Shown here: positions 10,251 through 22,894 of the stretch, one piece after another
How positions within the stretch are numbered: the stretch's first letter is position 1
Layout: each line of letters begins with the position of its first letter
Origin: Antedon mediterranea
Lineage: Eukaryota > Echinodermata > Crinoidea > Comatulida > Antedonidae
Direction of reading: 5' to 3'
Assembly (NCBI RefSeq): GCF_964355755.1
Contig: NC_092678.1
Location: 12,374,922-12,434,921 of the forward strand
DNA: 60,000 bases
Position numbers and translations under genes: made by a program
Notes under the pieces: model-generated
What the model was told of the DNA's origin: nothing
Databases searched by the model: none
The model's input: only the letters and a program-made list of their open reading frames with translations

Positions 10251-12739
10251 TATTTCAATAATAAATAAATGGAAGAATAAGAGAACAATAAATATTACGG
10301 AGAATATGTTTAGACATTACGGAGAATAATGAACACCTATGCTTTTTGAAATTTTAGTTTCTACTTTCCTTATTGTTGGAAAAACAATCCCAATTCAAAC
10401 TAGAAATTTTAATTTGTTAAAGTTCAATTGATAATCAATTTCAACTCCGAAAAATTTAGTGTTTTTAAATAGAGAATTACTTGGTCACGAATCATTATAT
10501 CACCCGATTCTGCTACTGTCCACAGGTGCTATCTGTAAAACTATAGAAAGTTATACACGTTGCTGTCTGCTATAAATGCTGTACTTTTAACACATGGTAC
10601 ACTGTCTGTAGCACAGTGTGTGTTGACAATTTACAATGATGTACAACCATAGGCAGGTTTTCGTACTGCCATGCAAGAATGGATAGGTGTTTTCCGCCGC
10701 TTTTAGGCCTTCTAGTCAATTATTGTTATTATTATACGAATTACGTAATTAGTCTAGTAGCTTATCTACCTTTTTAGCAGGGCATAATGAATATTGTAGC
10801 TAGGCTAGGCCTACTAGTCTAGAGGGAAATCAACCAATTATTTGGTTGGATACGAGTTTAGGGTAGGAAGTTAAGTACGAGTTGGCATGGGTACGAGTCG
10901 ACCAGGGGTGAATCGACCATAGTACACCCGGCCGCCCTACTAGAGCATAGGCTACAGGCCTGCAGGAATTGGAAATCTGTCCGAGCTATAGGCAAAGGCC
11001 TACATTGGGACGCCCAAAAAAGCCATCCTATGAGCATAAAAAGGCCTCGTAGAGCCAGACATGTATTATTAACATACACTACACAGTACTAGTACGTCTA
11101 CCATTTATTATAGTTCCATGGTACTACGGATCACTACTATCTAGGTCTAGTAGGCTAGGGTAGGGTTCCAGTAATTTCGGTCGCGTTTTTTCAGGAGGGC
11201 ATGTGAGAGGTGAGGTAGGTTAGCCCAGCTAGGCTAAACTAACATGTAAGTAGTATTCTACCATGGGATGGGAACGAGTCGGCATGGGGGTACGGGTTGA
11301 TCTTTATCCGTATTCTAGGGTGCTGGTCAACCCGTAACGTACCCATGTCAACTCGTACCAAACTTGGCTAACTCGTACCAAAATAATTGGTCAACTCGTA
11401 CCAATAGCTTTATAGCTTTATTGATAGCTGGGTTCAAATCTAGGTTGGGACGGTTTTTTCTCATTCTAAAACAGATTTCCTTATATAAATAATAAAATAA
11501 TATCAACCTATGAATTTAACTGTAATATTGTATTGTATACATAATATTAGTAGTAATAGTAATTCCCATTGCATTTATTATTATAATATATTTTACGGTT
11601 ACCCCTTAATTATACTATAGTATAACTTCCTTGTTATATTTTACAATATTTTCTTCATAATTCAACAATTTTTTTTCACAGCTAATTATTAAACTGAATC
11701 ATCACACACCAAATCTCATGAAATATCTCTAGTGTATTTCTCCAAGCTAATCCAGCTACATGGTATTGCCTTGAGGCTAAACTACACTGTATACTGGGCA
11801 CTACCATCATTCCTGGCCCGTCAACCTGGACCACATTATGGTCCAACACAGTCGTGTACTACTGATTCCAAATAGTGAATTACATCCTGTGGTCAAGGAT
11901 TGATTTGCACTTATGCTTATTTCCTCCAACATACAGAGTACGTAGGGCGTTTAATTTGCTTTTATACCTGTTAATTAAAAAATCGATTATGCCTATTGTT
12001 GCATAAAGATCAAATTTAGACTGTAAATACTGGGATGATCACCCTTAATTTTCTTTTTCATTTAACAATTTTATTTTTCACAGCCAGAAAAAAGCATACA
12101 GGGTTTTTTTTATTCATAACTGTTGAATTGCATCCCAATACATGGTACCTATTGGTATTATATCTATAATAATAAAGTACTCTCTTATAAATAGATGTAT
12201 CTCTCCAAACTACTCCAACTACCTAATCTAATAATAATACTATAGCATACTACTGTACACTTTGTAGACAAGAAATAAGTTGTATCCACCTAGAGGACTT
12301 ATGGTAGTACTGTACAGTCGATCGTCCTCTCATTGGTCTGGTCAACATAATCTACGCCTAGATTATTACAGTAATTAAAGTAGCCTACATTATTACAGAG
12401 ATTTTTTTTTCTTCAGAAATCAAAGTTATGTGTATAGAAAGCAGTACTCGTATTAAAAACTAAGCAGGTTGTACTCTTGAACGCAAACTGGCAGGAAAAT
12501 TTTGAATATTTTTTGTTGTTGAAATGATGGAATCCTAACTTCAATTTCCACGAACTGGAGACGAAGACATAATTACGACCCTTTTATTTAAATTTATTTG
12601 GATAGACCTCCATGTAAATTCATTAAAGGCTATATGATTGTTTTATATTTTAATATGTGATAGTAGAAAATCATTGTGTATAATGATGACTATGAATCTG
12701 ATATTTACTTGCATTCTCATCTTTTTTAAATTGTATTTA

Positions 12740-14194
12740 CTAGATGTTACGCTCGCTTCGCTCGCGTACCATCTAGGTCGTGCCCACCATCTAGGTCGTG
12801 CCCACAGATGGTTCTTGAATACATAATAATTTCAGCGTTAAAAAACTGGCGATTTCAAATGTACGTACAATAATATGCCTACATGTCGTTTACAGGAACG
12901 AATAAATAGACACTGATTTATGTACTCAACTAAAATTAGCACCCTGGGAATTACTTCCGAAAGAGAAACTTGTCACATAATGAGACCAATTGTTTAAGTC
13001 AAATTTAAACAAACTTAATTTGTGTTTTGTATGTAACATTAGGGTTGAGGGATGGGGAAGAGGATGGGTGCAAAGAGGAACAATTTTTAAATATATTCTT
13101 TATCCATTTAGTAACGAAATATTAATTGTTTTCATGTTTTACAAATAATATACCACTAAACACAGTAAAACATTGCGATGTAATACAGTACTTTGTTGAA
13201 ACTATCACCGTCCGAGTCGATTGAAATAGTACATGATACATCACTACGACATGTTTATATAATGTAAAACAATTTGTGAAAACCACTTCTATTCGGGGAA
13301 AATCATAAATTCGATTTAATCGTCAATAAATATTAAATTATCTAACTCAACTTAATCAGTAGGCCTAATGGTTTTCAATTGTTTTTTAGAGCCAATTCAT
13401 ACTTAAGTTGGTCCCTACCCTTACCCACCAAAGTTGTTCTGCGTTTATGGCATGTGATGCACCGTGATGCCTATCCTCTACTGGCTTTACAACGCTACTC
13501 ATGCCAGTGAGGGAAGGGTGATGATGTGGGTGGTTTAACTGCAATAATAAAGATTGGAACATAGTATACGGCGACTGAAAACGCTAGCTCATTATCCGTT
13601 TAAAAAAAATGTATATCCAACCTCTGCAGCTGCACAAATTGAAAACAAAAATGGATCGAATTTCTGTTATGAGTCATACAGTACTTGCCTTTACGACGCC
13701 TGAGGGAATAGACACTTGTGGAACAGAGATTGGAATGTTCCATTCATCGCAAATAAATACATTTGTAAAAACGTATATTAAATCTATCAAAATAGAATTT
13801 TTAAAAGAAAATCGGCCTGTCTTCAACATTATGATGCTGTACTCGAGCTGTTCAGCCGGTTTTCAGCCATTAAAAACAACTATCGTAGGAGGAGATAGGA
13901 AAATGCGAAGCATCCTTGTATTATTGTCTGCGGGTATTTTTCAAGACGGACATCCATTAGACAGTGTATACCACGATCTAAAAACACCCCTATTTGGGGC
14001 AAATCGTTGAACTTAAATTCGTTTTAATCGTCAATAACTCATTATCGAACTCAATTTAATTAGTAAACAGGGTTACATCAGGTGGTTAAAATCAGTACCG
14101 AAAGTACGAACCAACTTTACATACCATCGAGTAAACATTCTAGAAATAACGCGCGATTTACCGAATTTTGCCCTTACGTAAATTTATATATAGA
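12740..14194 (-). mobile_element. Helitron HelX copy H1 (complete, 1455 bp)
   Basis: On the minus strand the element begins TCTATATATAAATTTACG (14194 downward) and ends CTAG (12743-12740), preceded by a GC-rich hairpin with GATGGTACGC-type arms (one arm mutated in this copy). It sits exactly between A and T. Removing it restores GCATTATAAATAC, which is the sequence present at the corresponding place in the other palindrome arm (17124-17135). Known: Helitrons start TC, end CTRR after a hairpin, insert between A and T and make no target duplication. It lacks Rep/helicase coding capacity, so it is non-autonomous. It contains a 133-codon frame antisense to the element (13609-14010). Confidence 0.9.
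13609..14010 (+). CDS. 133-codon frame inside HelX, unknown function
   Basis: The frame runs antisense to the enclosing Helitron and recurs at 51922-52323 inside copy H6 with only two amino-acid differences (residue 13 Thr/Lys, residue 45 His/Tyr). Partial, broken versions lie in H2, H3, H4 and H9. The protein has no low-complexity bias and includes a Cys-Gly-Thr-Glu-Ile-Gly stretch and VVGGDRKMRS-like and GIFQDGHPLDSVYHD-like blocks. I recognise no family. It could be a captured host exon, a genuine element product, or simply an open frame not yet degraded in two recent copies. No promoter or splice evidence. Confidence 0.3.
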   Translation: MYIQPLQLHKLKTKMDRISVMSHTVLAFTTPEGIDTCGTEIGMFHSSQINTFVKTYIKSIKIEFLKENRPVFNIMMLYSSCSAGFQPLKTTIVGGDRKMRSILVLLSAGIFQDGHPLDSVYHDLKTPLFGANR

Positions 14195-15359
14195 TAATGC
14201 TGGTAATGAATTTACTATTGAAAAAATCATGTGTCCACTTATCTCAAATTATGGCACACCTCTAACCTTGGTAATAATAATAATAATAGGATTTTTATAG
14301 CGCACATACCACTCCAGAGTGCTCAAGAACTGACTGTGTTCTATATGAGTACATTTAATTTACCATATAGTAGTGTTTCCACCATACTTCAACCTGGTAA
14401 TTGAATACATTTCATCGGGGTAAAATTATCACCTTTAACATAAAGTATCCTCCTGAAACATGTATTTGTACTGTACTGCATATACTATTCATTTTGGACT
14501 GCATCTACTATTCATTTAATTACTTAATACTAATTTGGGTGATTTATGTCTAACTTCAGGAATGATCTGAGGCTAGAAGAACGAATTTCTGCACATATAA
14601 TTTATATAAAAAATAAACCAATGTTTTCTTAAAAAATTAACCCCTAGGTTGAAATTTCTTTTGTGTAATATAGTTCATATATTATGTATTAAATAAATTG
14701 GTTAGGCCCTATACTGTTTATATTTAAGGAAAGTTTATATACACTATTATTTTATGCCTACCAATATTAGTATTAATTGTTTATTTAACTATTTTGTCTA
14801 TAATTGCATTGATTTTTTGTATAGTCCAATGGCATTAATGTTTTTCTCAAATCAAATTAGCCTAATAATGCCATATTTAGACACATAATTCATTGATTTC
14901 TGATATTCTGTACTTGTGTATGCATTACTAAAATAGTAGTTATTTTATTTCATTTATAATGTATGTATAAACATTTATTCAGTTCTTTTTTTACCTTTTT
15001 AAGTTTAAAAAATATTAAAATACCTATCAACCTTTCTGTTATTGTTACTATTATAATATTTTTTGCAGAAGATTGATTTCAATAAAAAAAATTTAAAACA
15101 TTTAATTTGACTTATACTGTACTATGTTAGTTCAGGAGATGAAGTGTGTGTTGGTAGAATCTGGTGTGTTTGAGGTTGGTGATGTGAGGTGTATTTTTGT
15201 GACTTTAAGACCTAAATTAGATGTTTTCTGAAGAAAAGAAGCAAATAGGCTTCCCAATAAAATAGTATGTAATAGTGTATATTAAAGTACATTGAATGAA
15301 TTCGAGCGGAAAAATAACACACATCAAAAAACATTCATTTCCTTGTCGAAAAGCGCCCT

Positions 15360-15634
15360 ATTGAACATATAAAAGAAGTTTCAAATGTTTTTAAATTCGA
15401 AAAGTATTTTTTATCGATGTTTTTTGTATATGTTTTTAAGCAAAATTCTATCCATAACCCTAATTTTTAATGTTCAATGTGATATTTATTGAAGTGCTTT
15501 GAATACGTTGACGAAATTTGGAGGTATGACACCTTGTTAGGAGTAGAATCAGCTTCCAGCATTAAATGTTAAAAATAAGTTTATATTACTCATTAATTAA
15601 TAATAATTATTAATAAATTAATAGAAAACTAGAG
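15360..15634. other. Spacer at centre of giant inverted repeat
   Basis: 275 bp of unpaired A+T-rich sequence between the arms, ending with a TTAATTAATAATAATTATTAAT-like run. No gene. Confidence 0.7.
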
Positions 15635-18600
15635 AGGGCGCTTTTCGACAAAGAAATGAACGATTTTTTATGTGTGTTATTTTTCCGCTCGAGTTTATTC
15701 AATGTAGTGTAATATACTCTGTTACATACTATTTTATTGGGAGTAATTATTTTTGTGTGAATCTTCTTGGAGTTGTTTGAAAGCCTATCCACTTACTTCT
15801 TTTCTTCAGAAAACATCTAATTTAGGTCTTAAAGTGACAAAAATACACCTCACATCACCAACCTCCAACACACCAGATTCTACCAACACACACTTTATCT
15901 CCTGAACTAACATAGTACAGTATAAATCAAATTAATTGTTTACAATTTTTTTTATTGAAATCAATCTGCCTCAAAAAATATTATAATAGTAACAATAACA
16001 GAAAGGTAGATAGTTATTTTAATAATTTTTAAACTTAAAAATGTAAAAAAAAATACTGAATAAAAGTTTATACATACATTATAAATGAAATAAAATAACT
16101 ACTATTATTACTAACTACTTAGTAATGCATACACAAGTACAGAATATCAGAAATCAATGAATTATGTGTCTAAATATGGCATTATTAGGCTAATTTGATT
16201 TGAGAAAACATTAATGCCATTGGCCTATACAAAAAATCAATGCAATTAGACAAGTTACATAAACAATTAATACTAATATTGGTAGGCATAAAATAATAGT
16301 GTATATAAACTTTCCTTAAATATAAACAGTATAGGGCCTTACCAATTTATTTAATACATATTATATGAACTATATTACACAAAAGAAATATAAATGAATT
16401 TATAAGGACATGATGATTATCAAAAATAGTCAATATAATTTAATATTATGTTCATATTGTTATATTATATCATAGAGATTTTCAAAAACAAAGTTTGGTA
16501 ACATTTAGTTTCGGTTTCAGACCTTTAATATTTGGAAATAACATAATAATTATAAAACATTCTTTTTTTTAATGCCATTATGCGGTTAAAAACAAGTACA
16601 GCAGTATGCATATGTAGATACAGTACACATATATTGTGAGAACACAATTTCAATAATTTCTTTGTTAGTTATCAACCTAGGGGTTAAATTTTTAGGAAAA
16701 CATTGGTTTATTTTTTATATAAATTATATGTGCAGAAATTCGTTCTTCTAGCCTCAGATCATTCCTGAAGCTAGACATAAATCACCCAAATTAGTATTAA
16801 GTAATTAAATAAATAGTAGATGCAGTACAAAATGAATAGTATATGCAGTACAGTACAAATACATGTTTCAGGAGGATACTTTATGTTAAAGGTGATAATT
16901 TTACCCCGATGAAATGTATTCAATTACCAGGTTGAAGTATGGTGGAAACACTACTATATGGTAAATTAAATGTACTCATATAGAACACAGTCAGTTCTTG
17001 AGCACTCTGGAGTGGTATGTGCACTATAAAAATCTTATTATTATTATTATTACCAAGGTTAAAGGTGTGCCACAATTTGAGATAAGTGGACACATGATTT
17101 TTTCAATAGTAAATTCATTACCAGCATTATAAATACAATTTTAAAAAGATAAGAATGCAAGTAAATATCAGATTCATAGTCCTCATTATACACAATGATT
17201 TTCTACTATCACATATTAAAATATAAAACAATCATATAGCCTTTAATGAATTTACATGGAGGTCTATCCAAATAAATTTAAATAAAAGGGTCGTAATATG
17301 TCTTCGTATCCAGTTCGTGGAAATTGAAGTTAGGATTCCATCATTTCAACAACAAAAAATATTCAAAATTTTCCTGCCAGTTTGCGTTCAAGAGTACAAC
17401 CTGCTTAGTTTGTAATACGAGTACTGCTTTCTATACACATAACTTTGATTTCTGAAAAAAAAAAAAATCTCTGTAATAATGTAGGCTACTTTAATTACTG
17501 TAATAATCTAGGCGTAGATTATGTTGACCAGACCAATGAGAGGACGATCGACTGTACAGTACTACCATAAGTCCTCTAGGTGGATACAACTTATTTCTTG
17601 TCTACAAAGTGTACAGTAGTATGCTATAGTATTATTATTAGATTAGGTAGTTGGAGTAGTTTGGAGAGATACATCTATTTATAAGAGAGTACTTTATTAT
17701 TATAGATATAATACCAATAGGTACCATGTATTGGGATGCAATTCAACAGTTATGAATAAAAAAAAACCCTGTATGCTTTTTTCTGGCTGTGAAAAATAAA
17801 ATTGTTAAATGAAAAAGAAAATTTAGGGTGATCATCCCAGTATTTACAGTCTAAATTTGATCTTTATGCAACAATAGGCATAATCGATTTTTTAATTAAC
17901 AGGTATAAAAGCAAATTAAACGCCCTACGTACTCTGTATGTTGGAGGAAATAAGCATAAGTGCAAATCAATCCTTGACCACAGGATGTAATTCACTATTT
18001 GGAATCAGTAGTACACGACTGTGTTGGACCATAATGTGGTCCAGGTTGACGGGCCAGGAATGATGGTAGTGCCCAGTATACAGTGTAGTTTAGCCTCAAG
18101 GCAATACCATGTAGCTGGATTAGCTTGGAGAAATACACGATATTTCATGAGATTTGGTGTGTGATGATTCAGTTTGATAATTAGCTGTGAAAAAAAATTG
18201 TTGAATTATGAAGAAAATATTGTAAATTATAACAAGTAAGTTATACTATAGTATAATTAAGGGGTAACTGTAAAATATATTATAATAATAAATGCAATGG
18301 GAATTACTATTACTACTAATATTATGTATACAATACAATATTACAGTTAAATTCATAGGTCGATATTATTTTATTATTTATATAAGGAAATCTGTTTTAG
18401 AATGAGAAAAAACCGTCCCAACCTAGATTTGAACCCAGCTATCAATAAAGCTATAAAGCTATTGGTACGAGTTGACCAATTATTTTGGTACGAGTTAGCC
18501 AAGTTTGGTACGAGTTGACATGGGTACGTTACGGGTTGAACAGCACCCTAGAATACGGATAAAGATCAACCCGTACCCCCATGCCGACTCGTTCCCATCC

Positions 18601-19374
18601 CATGGTAGAATACTACTTACATGTTAGTTTAGCCTAGCTGGGCTAACCTACCTCACCTCTCACATGCCCTCCTGAAAAAACGCGACCGAAATTACTGGAA
18701 CCCTACCCTAGCCTACTAGACCTATAGTATTAGTAGTGATCCGTAGTACCATGGAACTATAATAAATTGTAGACGTACTAGTACTGTGTAGTGTATGTTA
18801 ACAATACATGTCTGGCTCTACGAGGCCTTTTAATGCTCATAGGATGGCTTTTTTGGGCGTCCCAATGTAGGCCTATGCCTATAGCTAGGACAGATTTCCC
18901 ATTCCTGCAGGCCTGTAGCCTATGCTCTAGTAGGGCGGCCGGGTGTACTCTGGTCGATTCACCCCTGGTCGACTCGTACCCATGCCAACTCGTACTTAAC
19001 TTCCTACCCTAAACTCGTATCCAACCAAATAATTGGTTGATTTCCCGCTAAACTAGTAGGCCTAGAAGCCTATAGCTACAATATTCATTATGCCCTGCTA
19101 AAAAGGTAGATGAGCTACTAGGCTAATTACGTAATTCGTATAATAATAACAATAATTGACTAGAAGGCCTAAAAGCGGCGGAAAACACCTATCCTTTCTT
19201 GCATGGCAGTACGAAAACCTGCCTATGGTTGTACATCATTGTAAATTGTCAACACACACTGTGCTTCAGACAGTGTACCGTGTGTTAAAAGTACAGCATT
19301 TATAGCAGACAGCAACGTGTATAACTTTCTATAGTTTTACAGATATCACCTGTGGACAGTAGCAGAATCGGGTG
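15635..19374 (-). repeat. Right arm of giant inverted repeat
   Basis: Inverse copy of the left arm. It preserves the empty insertion site of Helitron H1 at 17129|17130. It also carries the mirrored GTACGAGTYGRC motifs (18475-18620 and 18950-19020) and the mirrored tRNA-3'-half-like fragment near 18388-18436. Confidence 0.85.
16387..16672. other. 286-bp segment present only in right arm
   Basis: Relative to the left arm, which runs straight from AATTTCTTTTGTGTAATATA to CCCCTAGGTTG around 14650, the right arm has about 286 extra bases with no coding potential. It is either an insertion in the right arm or a loss from the left. No terminal repeats were seen. Confidence 0.6.
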
Positions 19375-19769
19375 ATTATATCATGAGTTTCATTAAGCCT
19401 ATTTTGGTGAAAAAATATAAAATTACATATAAAACAATTAATGGAGAGTTTATTTACAATAAAAGTGTAATTTAAAAAGAGTAGTAACATCTGCATAAAG
19501 ATAAAAGGTGAAGAATTTTGAGGCATTTGGTAAATCATAGGGTTAAAAGTGTTGGTAGCGAGTTAGATAATAAACAACTCCTAAAGGAAAAACATTACTA
19601 AACATAATAAGTGTAACAATGAAGATTATAACAATTTAAGAAAATTAATGACTAACGACAGTGTGTGCCACTGATAAAAAGGAGACCAATAGATAAATAA
19701 ATAATTATACTGAAACATCCGTTTTACGATTGCCAAAAAAATGATTTTAAAATAGTGCTAAGCTATAGT

Positions 19770-20441
19770 CGAGCACAAATTATTCTAGACGGTGACGTGC
19801 TTGACATAATTCTGCAACATTTCAGCAAAATACTATACCAAATTATGCTAGATTTGTTGAAAACATATTCTAGAAAAAGTGCTGCATTTTGAGAATTATG
19901 CATGATTTTTGCTTTGGTTTAGGCCAAATGATGTTAGACCTTATAACATTATGCCTAGCATTAATGTTAGATACTAAATGTGTCAAAAAACCACGGATGC
20001 TTTGCCTGTTCGTTTACAAGAAGAAACAGTAGTCATCAAAGCTATCTATGTTGTACATGTTATAATAAATAAGTCCAATAAGCCAATGTTATTTAAATCT
20101 TACTTACCCAAAAGTAAAAACATTTACCGTGGTATCAATGCGTATCCTAACACTACAGTGCAACAAGTGTTTAATCATCAAGAAATTGTATACCTATGTA
20201 GATACCAGTATGTGTATGCCCTTGGATTTATAATATATATATAATGTTTTATTTATTTAATAAACCATATGCAGTGAAAACTAACGACAACATTAAAAAA
20301 TAGAAACAGATTTATGTTGATTTGTATGTATTGTCTCAACCATTGTTTCAAACCATACTCGTTGTATCATTATTCGATTATAAGGTGTAATGTTTACTCG
20401 TGTCTGAGTAACAAATGAATGTCTACAAGAATGAATGAGAA
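19770..20441 (+). repeat. Dispersed repeat R1, copy b
   Basis: Paralogue of 5719-6500, sharing its order of conserved words. It is truncated at 20441 by Helitron H9, which sits at the point equivalent to 6500|6501 in copy a. Confidence 0.7.
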
Positions 20442-20899
20442 TCTATATATACATATACGTAAGGGAAAAATTCGGTAAATCGAGCGTTATTTCTAAAATG
20501 TTTACTCGATGGTTCTATGTCTATAATGATGGTTCGTACTTTCGGTACGAATTTCAACCAACTAATATAACCCTGTTTACTAATTAAATTGAGTTAGATA
20601 ATTAGTCATTGACAATTAAAACGAATTTAGGTTCAACGTTTTCCGATCATGGTATACACTGTCTAATGGATGTCCATATTAAAAAATACCCACACACAAT
20701 AATACGAGGATGATGACGATGATTCGCATTTACCTATCTCCGTCTACGATAATTGTTTTTAATAGCTGAAAACCGGTTGAAAAGCTCGAGTACAGCATCA
20801 TAATGTGTCTTCTTTAAAAAATCTATTTTGATAGATTTAATATACGTTTATACAAATGTATTGATTTACGATGAATTGAACATTCCAATCTTTCAGTTA
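20442..20899 (+). mobile_element. HelX copy H9 (5' half)
   Basis: Starts TCTATATATACATATACGTA after an A, then follows the HelX sequence (TTGGTTCGTACTTTCGG-like block, CTGTTTACTAATTAAATTGAG, the antisense frame in degraded form). It ends abruptly at a TTA-rich microsatellite at 20900. The 3' hairpin and CTAG are missing. Confidence 0.8.
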
Positions 20900-20975
20900 T
20901 TATTATTATTATTGTTGTTGTTGTTATTATTATGATTAATAATAATTATTTATTAATAATATTATTATTTACAAG
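20900..20975. repeat. TTA/TTG microsatellite
   Basis: Runs of TTATTATTA and GTTGTTGTT, then AATAATTATT-rich sequence, at the truncated edge of H9. Confidence 0.85.
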
Positions 20976-21384
20976 TAGGTAAATATATGGGTCCTTGCGG
21001 ATAAATTTAAAACCTTTAGAAATAGGCCTAGTATTGCAATACTTTGACAATACTGTAAATACCATTTTTTTATTTATTTCATTTCAATACATCAATAATA
21101 CCAATTTAATAGATAAAGGTAACGTAACCATTAAAACAATAAAAAGAAACACGATATAATACTCTCTCAAACCTAAGAGAGTAATAAAATAAAAGAAAAA
21201 TAATGTATCGCAAAATTACACCTTATAATAATCATTTTGTAAATAATATTATGGGTGCCTTGAATTTTTGGTAATTGTGAATTAAGTGATTATAATTAAG
21301 TAATTTTCTTTGATTGATTTTGCAACTAAATATGTACCACTTTGTAATTAAAATTAGAATGTTTGCATCACTGTGTGTTTTTCC

Positions 21385-22185
21385 AAAACCAAAACATATA
21401 CTTTCTTTGGTGATAATTAAGTTATTGTTGATTTTGATACATATAGTGTTTTATATTCTCCCATATTTTCTTTACTAGATCACATTCAAGGAAAATATGT
21501 AGCAGCGTTTCCTGCCTTTCCTTGCAAAAACTACACATTGGTGAATCGACCTTTGACATCTTAAAGAGCATTGTATTTGTATAAATTATACGATGAATAC
21601 ATTTAAATTGATCATTTTTAAGCTTGGTGTCATGTGTACAAGCGTGTACATTTGAGAAAAGGTTTTTTCCAATCAAGTTCGTTGTCAAACTCCTTGTCCC
21701 ATTTAGATTCAATTCCAATTGGCTCTTCAACAGTTTTTAATATAATGTGTTTATAAATATAATGGCAATTTCTTGTTTTCACCGAAATAAATATCTGTAA
21801 TTTAGATTCAACTTCATTAGTTGTGTTTACACCTTGTTCAATTAAGTTATGTTTCCATAGATTTGGAATTGAATTGACAATCTGGTGATATAATAAGAAG
21901 TCTGGTTTAAAATTATATTTTTGTTTAAATTCGTTTAGTTCTAATATTTTCAGCTTCTTTGTTCACGATATCTTTTACATAATTTACATTTTTAACCAAC
22001 CAACTTTTTTTTCAACTTTAAATTCTCTTTCATCAAAACATGAGTTGTTCCATAAAGATTGATTTAAGATGTCTTCTATCGTATACGGTTCTACAATATT
22101 GTATTCACTCCACGCAGAGAGTATATCTTTATGGAACCTTTCAAATTGTATTAATATTTTTAAAGCTTTAGAATAATAAATGAAT
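21385..22185 (-). pseudogene. L1/Tx1-like LINE ORF2 C-terminal relic
   Basis: The minus strand encodes a 102-codon piece with HRIIYTNTMLFKMSKVDSP followed by CSFCKERQETLLHIFLECD, the CxxC...H...C zinc-binding motif typical of the zf-RVT tail of L1/Tx1-group ORF2. Upstream, in shifted frames, lie FHKDILSAWSEYN-like, PYTIEDILNQSLWNN-like and FKPDFLLYHQIVNSIPNLWK-like stretches, in the order of that same C-terminal region. Two or more frameshifts and stops; RT and endonuclease domains are absent. No 3' tail was defined. Clade placement is inferred from the tail motif only. Confidence 0.75.
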
Positions 22186-22379
22186 ACCTATTAACCATTT
22201 TTTTGTCGCCATTTGAAGCGCAAATTTCTTACTTTGAGTGTGGGTACGGTTAGATATATAAACACATACAAATAAACTTTATTATTCTGAGTTTGGGTAG
22301 GCCTACTGTTAGATAAACACATAATATACACATAAACTTTATTACTGACAGTTGCTTCTCAACGTTTGTATTAATTTAT

Positions 22380-22894
22380 CATTACAAAAATATAAACGTC
22401 GTAGTGGTGTATCGTTACATGTACTTTACCATTTCTATCGACTATGACAGTGACAGTTTTAACAAATTATTAAATCGCAAATGCTTTACTGTATTTACTT
22501 GTATATCATTTATAGGCCTATAAAACACGGAAACATATTTCGTTACTGCGTGGATAAAGAATATGTTTGAAAATTGTTCCTCTTTGTACCCATCCTCTTC
22601 CCCCATCACTCAACCCTAATGTTATATACAAAACACAAATTGAGTTTGTTTAAATGAGACCAAATCCAAAATGTGGACTTATTTTGTGAAAAGTTTTTCT
22701 TTCGGAAGTAATTCCTTGGGTGCTAATTTAAGTTGATTAAATAAATCATCGTGTCTATCTATTCGTTTCTGTAAACGACAATGTATTATAGTCCTGCGGT
22801 ACGCACATTAAAACAAACCCCATTTTTTTTATGCTGGAATTACTGAATATTCGAGAACCATCTGTGGGCACGAGCGAGCGAGCGTACTATCCAG
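22380..22894 (+). mobile_element. HelX copy H10 (3' third)
   Basis: Corresponds to the 3' part of HelX, from ACGTCGTAGTGGTGTATCG through TTCCTCTTTGTACCCATCC to AACCATCTGTGGGCACGAGC. It ends in a decayed version of the terminal hairpin, CGAGCGAGCGTACTATCCAG, where CTAG has become CCAG. The 5' part is missing. Confidence 0.75.

Larger units (their letters stand above)
10501..15359 (+). repeat. Left arm of giant inverted repeat
   Basis: Pairs with 15635-19374 along its whole length except for the HelX insertion at 12740-14194. Between about 10850 and 11405 it carries at least eight copies of a GTACGAGTYGRC-type motif in both orientations. Around 11432-11480 it holds a fragment resembling the 3' half of a tRNA followed by TTTTTTCTCATTCT. 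Confidence 0.85.
10501..19374. mobile_element. Giant 8.9-kb inverted-repeat element
   Basis: The left arm (10501-15359) is the reverse complement of the right arm (15635-19374), apart from substitutions and indels, around a 275-bp centre. Ends read CACCCGATTCTGCTACTGTC inward from both sides. Immediately outside both ends is the 7-bp direct repeat ATTATAT (10494-10500 and 19375-19381), consistent with a target-site duplication. Once the Helitron in the left arm (1455 bp) and a 286-bp segment specific to the right arm are removed, the arms are each about 3.4 kb. They differ by many scattered single-base changes, so they diverged independently. No transposase was recognised. The mirrored 73-codon frames in the two arms are not protein-like. 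Alternatives are a segmental inverted duplication or an assembly artefact; the divergence and flanking repeat argue against an artefact. Confidence 0.75.

Noticed and set aside
10858-11079. 73-codon frame mirrored at 18791-19012
   Set aside because: Duplicated only because the palindrome arms are inverse copies. The composition, and openness without codon signature, do not suggest a protein.
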